DNA from: Acinetobacter lwoffii
Lineage (GTDB): Bacteria > Pseudomonadota > Gammaproteobacteria > Pseudomonadales > Moraxellaceae
Length of the DNA stretch: 64,000 bases
Direction: 5' to 3'
Assembly: GCF_019048525.1 (NCBI RefSeq)
Contig: NZ_CP077369.1
Span: forward strand, 868,001 to 932,000
In this document: piece by piece, positions 59,888-64,000 of the stretch
How the letters are laid out: each line of letters opens with the position of its first letter
Position numbering within the stretch: position 1 is the stretch's first letter
The notes under the pieces: generated by a model
The model's database searches: none
What the model was told of the DNA's origin: nothing
What the model saw: the letters and a program-made list of their open reading frames with translations, nothing else
Program-made: the position numbers and the translations under genes

Positions 59888-61402
59888 ATGTTTAAGCGTT
59901 CATTACTGGTTGCAATGCTTGCAACTGTCACAGCTGCACAAGCTGCTCCTTTAACGAAAGACAATGGCGCACCAGTCGGTGATAACCAGAACTCGATCAC
60001 TGCGGGTCCAAATGGTTCTGTACTCCTTCAGGACGTTCAACTGGTACAAAAATTACAACGTTTTGGTCGTGAGCGTATTCCTGAGCGTGTCGTACATGCG
60101 CGTGGTACTGGGGCATATGGTGAATTCGTTGCAACCAAAGATCTATCTGATCTTACCCTCGCTTCATTGTTCAAAGCGGGGACTAAAACTCCAGTTTTCC
60201 TACGTTTCTCTACCGTAATTCATGGTAAAGGTTCACCAGAAACTCTACGTGACCCACACGGCTTTGCATTGAAATTCTACACTAAAGAAGGTAACTGGGA
60301 CTTGGTCGGTAACCAGACACCGGTATTCTTCATCCGTGATGCAATCAAGTTCCCGGACTTCATTCATGCCATGAAGCCAAGCCCAGTGACAAATGTTCAA
60401 GATGCCAACCGTGTGTTTGACTTCCTGTCGAGCCAGCCATGGGCAACCAACATGCTGACTTATGTGTATGGCAAGCAAGGTGTTCCAACCAGCTACCGCG
60501 AACAGGACGGTTTCGGAGTACATGCCTACAAGCTGTATAACGACAAGGGCGAATACAAATACGTGAAATTCAACTTCCGCTCTAAACAAGGCGTGAAGGG
60601 CTTGAACGTGAAAGAAGCGGCTGAGCAGCAAGGTAAAGATTTCAACCACTTGACCAATGATCTGTATAACAACATCTATGCGGGTAATTTCCCGAAATGG
60701 GATCTGTATATTCAGGTGCTTGATCCTAAAGATCTAAACAGCTTTGATTTTGATCCGTTAGATCCAACCAAAATCTGGCCAACCGAGCTGGTTCCAGAAA
60801 CCAAAGTGGGTACTTTGACCCTGAACCGTATGCCGAAGAATTTCTTCAACGAGACTGAACAGTCGGCATTTGCGCCAGGTAACCTGGTTCCAGGTATCGA
60901 GCCATCAGAAGACCGTCTGCTACAAGGCCGTATCTTTTCTTATTCGGATACCCAAATGTACCGTTTAGGCGCGAATCACCAGCAAATTCCGGTGAACCGT
61001 CCCGTAGTGAATGTGAACAACAATAATCAGGATGGCTACATGAATATCTCTGAGCGTGACTCGGATGTGAACTATGAGCCAAGCCGTAAAGAGCCAAAAG
61101 CTGCAACTGAAAAAGCGCGTGCGGTACAAACGCCATTATCTGGTCATGTACAGCAAATTGGCGTGAAAGAGCAGAACTTCAAGCAGGCAGGTGAGCTGTA
61201 CCGTTCATACACAGCTAAAGAGAAAGATGACCTGATCATGAACCTTGCTGCTGACTTAGGTGCAGTGAAAGATTCAGAAACCAAGCACATCATGTTGTCT
61301 TATTTCTACAAGGCAGATGCAGACTACGGTACGCGTATGACCAAAGCGGTCAATGGGAACCTGGCGACTGTTAAAGCCAAAGCTGCAAAATTAAAAGACT
61401 AA
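59888..61402 (+). CDS. katB: Periplasmic catalase (KatB-like)
   Basis: This 504-aa heme catalase carries a signal peptide (MFKRSLLVAMLATVTAAQAAP), so it acts in the periplasm, which distinguishes it from cytosolic forms. The His is in RVVHARGTGAYG, the Asn in GNQTPVFFIRDAIKFPDFIHA, and the heme-ligand Tyr in RIFSYSDTQMYRLG. The start is the ATG 59888; an upstream in-frame start lies at 59834 and would bury the signal peptide. It is followed by an ankyrin gene, as katB-ankB is in Pseudomonas. No frameshift is seen. Confidence 0.93.
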   Translation: MFKRSLLVAMLATVTAAQAAPLTKDNGAPVGDNQNSITAGPNGSVLLQDVQLVQKLQRFGRERIPERVVHARGTGAYGEFVATKDLSDLTLASLFKAGTKTPVFLRFSTVIHGKGSPETLRDPHGFALKFYTKEGNWDLVGNQTPVFFIRDAIKFPDFIHAMKPSPVTNVQDANRVFDFLSSQPWATNMLTYVYGKQGVPTSYREQDGFGVHAYKLYNDKGEYKYVKFNFRSKQGVKGLNVKEAAEQQGKDFNHLTNDLYNNIYAGNFPKWDLYIQVLDPKDLNSFDFDPLDPTKIWPTELVPETKVGTLTLNRMPKNFFNETEQSAFAPGNLVPGIEPSEDRLLQGRIFSYSDTQMYRLGANHQQIPVNRPVVNVNNNNQDGYMNISERDSDVNYEPSRKEPKAATEKARAVQTPLSGHVQQIGVKEQNFKQAGELYRSYTAKEKDDLIMNLAADLGAVKDSETKHIMLSYFYKADADYGTRMTKAVNGNLATVKAKAAKLKD

Positions 61403-61494
61403 TCCCGATTGGTCTTGAGGAACTGGTGACTAGGGCATAGCGCATCACCTCCAAAAAGTCCTGTAATACTCCAAACCTTTCCTGCACCCTAGGG

Positions 61495-61519
61495 GGAGTC
61501 TTACAGGCACTCCGTTTTT
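61495..61519 (+). terminator. Weak terminator between catalase and ankB
   Basis: GGAGT pairs with ACTCC across nine bases and is followed by GTTTTT. It may be only partly effective, allowing some read-through into ankB. Confidence 0.5.
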
Positions 61520-61587
61520 CATCTCATCTCAGGATAATTCAGTCTTTCAAGACTTAAATTCCCCTTCGATTTCTGCTGGAGTTCATC

Positions 61588-62118
61588 ATGAAAGTTATGT
61601 CATCTGTGTTTTTAGCCAGTATTCTCACGATAGGTTCCGCATTCGCAAACGCGACTGTCGCGAAGGATATCTCCCCCGCTAAAAGCGTGGACAATGTTCA
61701 GATGAACTCACAAGAGGAATTGGCCGACCTGTTCTTTGCTGCGGCTAAAATTGGCAATAGCGAAGTCATTCATGAATTTTTAAAACACGGCTTTCCGGTC
61801 GATGTACGCAATAAAGACGGTTATACACCACTGATGATGGCGACTTATTATGGCCATCAGGATATTGTCGCCAGCTTGCTTAAACATGGTGCCGACCGCT
61901 GTGCTCGAGATAATCGAGGCAATACAGCCTTGATGGGGGCTTTATTCAAGATGGAATTTGCGATTGCCAAGCAGCTGCGTCAGGTGGATTGTGATGCCCA
62001 GGCGCAAAAAAACGGACAAAAGACCACAGCCGAATTTGCCAAGGTGATTGGTCAGGAAAAACAGTTGCAGAAACTGATTCAGGAACAGGAAAAAGCTCAG
62101 GTCAAATCACAGAAATAA
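61588..62118 (+). CDS. ankB: Periplasmic ankyrin-repeat protein (AnkB-like)
   Basis: The 176-aa protein has a signal peptide (MKVMSSVFLASILTIGSAFANA) and ankyrin repeats: LADLFFAAAKIGNSEVIHEFLKHGFPVDVRNKDGYTPLMMATYYGHQDIVASLLKHGADRCARDNRGNTALMGALFK. A Gln/Lys-rich helix ends the protein. In Pseudomonas the AnkB partner of KatB is needed for full catalase activity, and the gene order here is the same. The Shine-Dalgarno GGAG is at 6 bp. Confidence 0.88.
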   Translation: MKVMSSVFLASILTIGSAFANATVAKDISPAKSVDNVQMNSQEELADLFFAAAKIGNSEVIHEFLKHGFPVDVRNKDGYTPLMMATYYGHQDIVASLLKHGADRCARDNRGNTALMGALFKMEFAIAKQLRQVDCDAQAQKNGQKTTAEFAKVIGQEKQLQKLIQEQEKAQVKSQK

Positions 62119-62237
62119 ACCGGGTTATGCTTCTGATACTTTTGTCGCAAATACAGCCAGCTGTACGTAAATCCTGCATTATTGCATGACTTTTTATGCT
62201 TTAATGCAGAGATAAGCACAGCGATATTCCCTTAGTT

Positions 62238-63443
62238 ATGGCTCCAATTATCCATTCTCTGTTAGATACTGACTTGTACAAATTCACCATGTTACAAGTG
62301 GTCTTACACAAGTTTCCGCAAACGCATAGTGTCTACCATTTCCGTTGTCGTAATCTGGAAGATACAGTCTATCCACTGACGGATATTCTGGATGACCTGA
62401 ATCATCAACTGGACCTGCTGTGTCAGCTAAAATTCAAAGAAGATGAACTGCAATATTTAAGAAGCTTACGTTTTATCAAAAGCGACTTTGTCGATTATCT
62501 GGAACTGTTCCAGCTCAAGCGCCGTTTCATAAAGGCCAGTATCGACAGTCAAGGCCGTCTGGATATTGTGGTGGAAGGCCCGATGGTTCAGGCGATGATG
62601 TTTGAGATATTCGTTCTCGCTATTGTCAATGAACTGTATTTCAGCCGCATTCGCACGCCTGAAGTATTGGCAGAAGGCGAGCGCCGTTTAAAAGCCAAAA
62701 TCGAGCTGTTAAAACAGTATGACGCTGCGCAAAACCCCAATGATCCACCATTCTTGGTGTCAGATTTTGGTACGCGTCGCCGTTACAGTTTCGATTGGCA
62801 AAAGCATGTGGTCGAAGAATTTCACAAAGCCGCACCGCATGTGTTCCGTGGGACCAGTAATGTACTGTTAGCCAAAGAGCTGGGCATTACCCCGATTGGT
62901 ACCATGGCGCATGAATTCCTGCAAGCTTTTCAGGCGCTGGACGTACGTTTACGTAATTTCCAGAAATCTGCACTGGAAAGCTGGGTACAGGAATATCGTG
63001 GTGACCTGGGCATTGCTCTGACCGATGTGGTCGGGATGGATGCATTCTTGCGTGACTTTGACCTGTACTTTGCCAAGCTGTTTGATGGCTTGCGTCATGA
63101 CAGTGGCGATCCCTATGAATGGGGTGACAAGGCCTATGTACACTACAAAAAGCTGAAAATAGACAGCAAAACCAAGATGCTGACTTTTAGTGATGGCTTG
63201 AATCTGGAAAAAGCTTGGAAACTGCATCAATACTTTAAAGACCGCTTTCAGGTCAGTTTCGGGATCGGCACCAATTTGACCAATGATATGGGGCAAACCC
63301 CACTCAATATTGTGCTGAAACTGGTGGAATGTAACCGTCAGTCAGTGGCCAAAATCTCGGATAGCCCGGGCAAGACCATGACCGATAATGATACGTTCTT
63401 GGCCTATTTACGTCAGGTTTTTGAGATCAATGAACCTGCTTAA
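62238..63443 (+). CDS. pncB: Nicotinate phosphoribosyltransferase
   Basis: PncB joins nicotinate to PRPP with ATP hydrolysis, the second NAD salvage step after PncA. The 401-aa protein has [63 protein letters not shown] (likely phosphorylated His) and [18 protein letters not shown]. It stands alone. No riboswitch or NrtR site is seen. Confidence 0.97.
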   Translation: MAPIIHSLLDTDLYKFTMLQVVLHKFPQTHSVYHFRCRNLEDTVYPLTDILDDLNHQLDLLCQLKFKEDELQYLRSLRFIKSDFVDYLELFQLKRRFIKASIDSQGRLDIVVEGPMVQAMMFEIFVLAIVNELYFSRIRTPEVLAEGERRLKAKIELLKQYDAAQNPNDPPFLVSDFGTRRRYSFDWQKHVVEEFHKAAPHVFRGTSNVLLAKELGITPIGTMAHEFLQAFQALDVRLRNFQKSALESWVQEYRGDLGIALTDVVGMDAFLRDFDLYFAKLFDGLRHDSGDPYEWGDKAYVHYKKLKIDSKTKMLTFSDGLNLEKAWKLHQYFKDRFQVSFGIGTNLTNDMGQTPLNIVLKLVECNRQSVAKISDSPGKTMTDNDTFLAYLRQVFEINEPA

Positions 63444-63471
63444 GTCAGTTTGAACAATTCATAATTTTTAA

Positions 63472-63502
63472 GAACCGTTTCCATACAGAGACGGTTTTTT
63501 TA
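63472..63502 (+). terminator. Terminator after pncB
   Basis: AACCGT pairs with ACGGTT across a loop and is followed by T's. Confidence 0.85.
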
Positions 63503-63618
63503 TGTAAGGCGCTTTTAGATCAGGGTTTAGCTAAAATCTTGCTAATCATCTGCAAAGAAAGCGCATCAGTGTAAAAACGAGCTGTGCTAAGATCAACAGG
63601 ATTTGACCAATAATAGCC

Positions 63619-64000
63619 ATGATAACGATGACCGCTGCAGCTTTTAATTTTGGCCTGCTGATTGAGGCAGAAGATTTAGTTCCCTATTTGGGCCATGAAA
63701 AACTTCGTATTGTCGACCTGAGCCGTGCCTCTGTGTATGAGCAGCTGCATATTCCGCATGCCTTGCATTTAAAGCCTAAACTTCTGGTGCGTCAGGAAGA
63801 AACGGCAATGGGATTGTTGCCGGACGCGGAAGGCTTGCAGGCTCTCATTGATTATCTGAATATTTCTCCTGAGCATCATGTGGTGGCTTATGATGATGAG
63901 GGCGGGGCATGGGCAGGGCGTTTGCTCTGGAATCTACATTGTTTGGGTTTTGAAAATACCAGCTTATTGAATGGCGGGATTCATGCCTGGCTCGGTGCTA
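63619..64000 (+). CDS. Rhodanese-like sulfurtransferase, N-terminal part
   Basis: The gene runs off the window after 127 codons. The first rhodanese-like domain shows LRIVDLSRASVYEQLHIPHALHL, HHVVAYDDEGGAWAGRLLWNLHCLGF and LLNGGIHAWLGA, as in the non-catalytic domain of two-domain thiosulfate/mercaptopyruvate sulfurtransferases. The active Cys would be in the missing second domain. ATG 63619 and ATG 63628 are both possible starts. Confidence 0.82.
   Translation, partial: MITMTAAAFNFGLLIEAEDLVPYLGHEKLRIVDLSRASVYEQLHIPHALHLKPKLLVRQEETAMGLLPDAEGLQALIDYLNISPEHHVVAYDDEGGAWAGRLLWNLHCLGFENTSLLNGGIHAWLGA

Overview
The window is a piece of an Acinetobacter chromosome. The 115-nt 5S rRNA, the 16S sequence, AT-rich intergenic DNA and gene content (periplasmic catalase plus ankyrin partner, DsbA, AAHS transporter, ubiG-mupP-yciK block) all fit that genus. 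It is mostly housekeeping DNA with two insertion elements and several structured non-coding stretches.

Layout. 1-880: end of purK, then about 600 bp of non-coding DNA packed with GAATTTAAA-type repeats and DnaA-box-like sites. 880-5.5 kb: mltB, anmK, tyrS and a small unknown gene. 5.6-11.75 kb: a complete rrn operon (16S, tRNA-Ile, tRNA-Ala, 23S, 5S, terminator). 11.80-12.87 kb: an intact IS30-family element with a GTT target duplication. 13.0-15.8 kb: a PQQ-type sugar dehydrogenase lipoprotein, a tautomerase gene broken at codon 5, and an FMN reductase; on the minus strand on either side of the broken gene lie two similar structured RNAs that look like CsrB/RsmY/RsmZ-type CsrA sponges. 15.9-20.9 kb: ribF-ileS-lspA-fkpB. 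21-27.5 kb: nucleosidase, a RutR-like regulator and an alkanesulfonate (ssu) operon with two binding proteins. 27.8-40 kb: argA, two RcnB-like paralogues, yciK/mupP/ubiG, dsbA, a FabR-like regulator, rph, nadC/ampD, murJ. 40-47 kb: small genes, a PAS-GGDEF-EAL protein, rarA, a candidate sRNA, and dapA-bamC-purC. 47.9-56 kb: AAHS transporter, pncA, a BASS transporter, ppk1 with a likely Pho box, a YtjB-like protein and serB. 56.1-57.3 kb: a lone tnpB element. 57.6-64 kb: small membrane and lipid-binding proteins, dtd, catalase-ankB, pncB and a partial rhodanese.

How the parts work together. NAD supply is represented by nadC (de novo), pncA and pncB (salvage). Peptidoglycan synthesis and recycling appear in mltB, anmK, mupP, ampD and murJ. 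Sulfur scavenging is served by the ssu operon. Oxidative-stress defence is served by catalase-AnkB. Post-transcriptional control is suggested by the twin RNAs, whose GGA motifs all sit in the context typical of CsrA sites.

The observation I rate highest is the pair of CsrA-sponge-like RNAs at about 14.23-14.36 and 15.04-15.18 kb. They share GGA-loop hairpins, a last GGA in the terminator loop, similar -10 regions, and an upstream CCTACA element at the same distance from the predicted start. Next are the origin-like repeat region at 0.37-0.8 kb, the structured RNA at 44.66-44.79 kb, and the TnpB whose usual RuvC-II glutamate position is glycine. All of these rest on reading the sequence by eye; no alignment, folding or database search was run.
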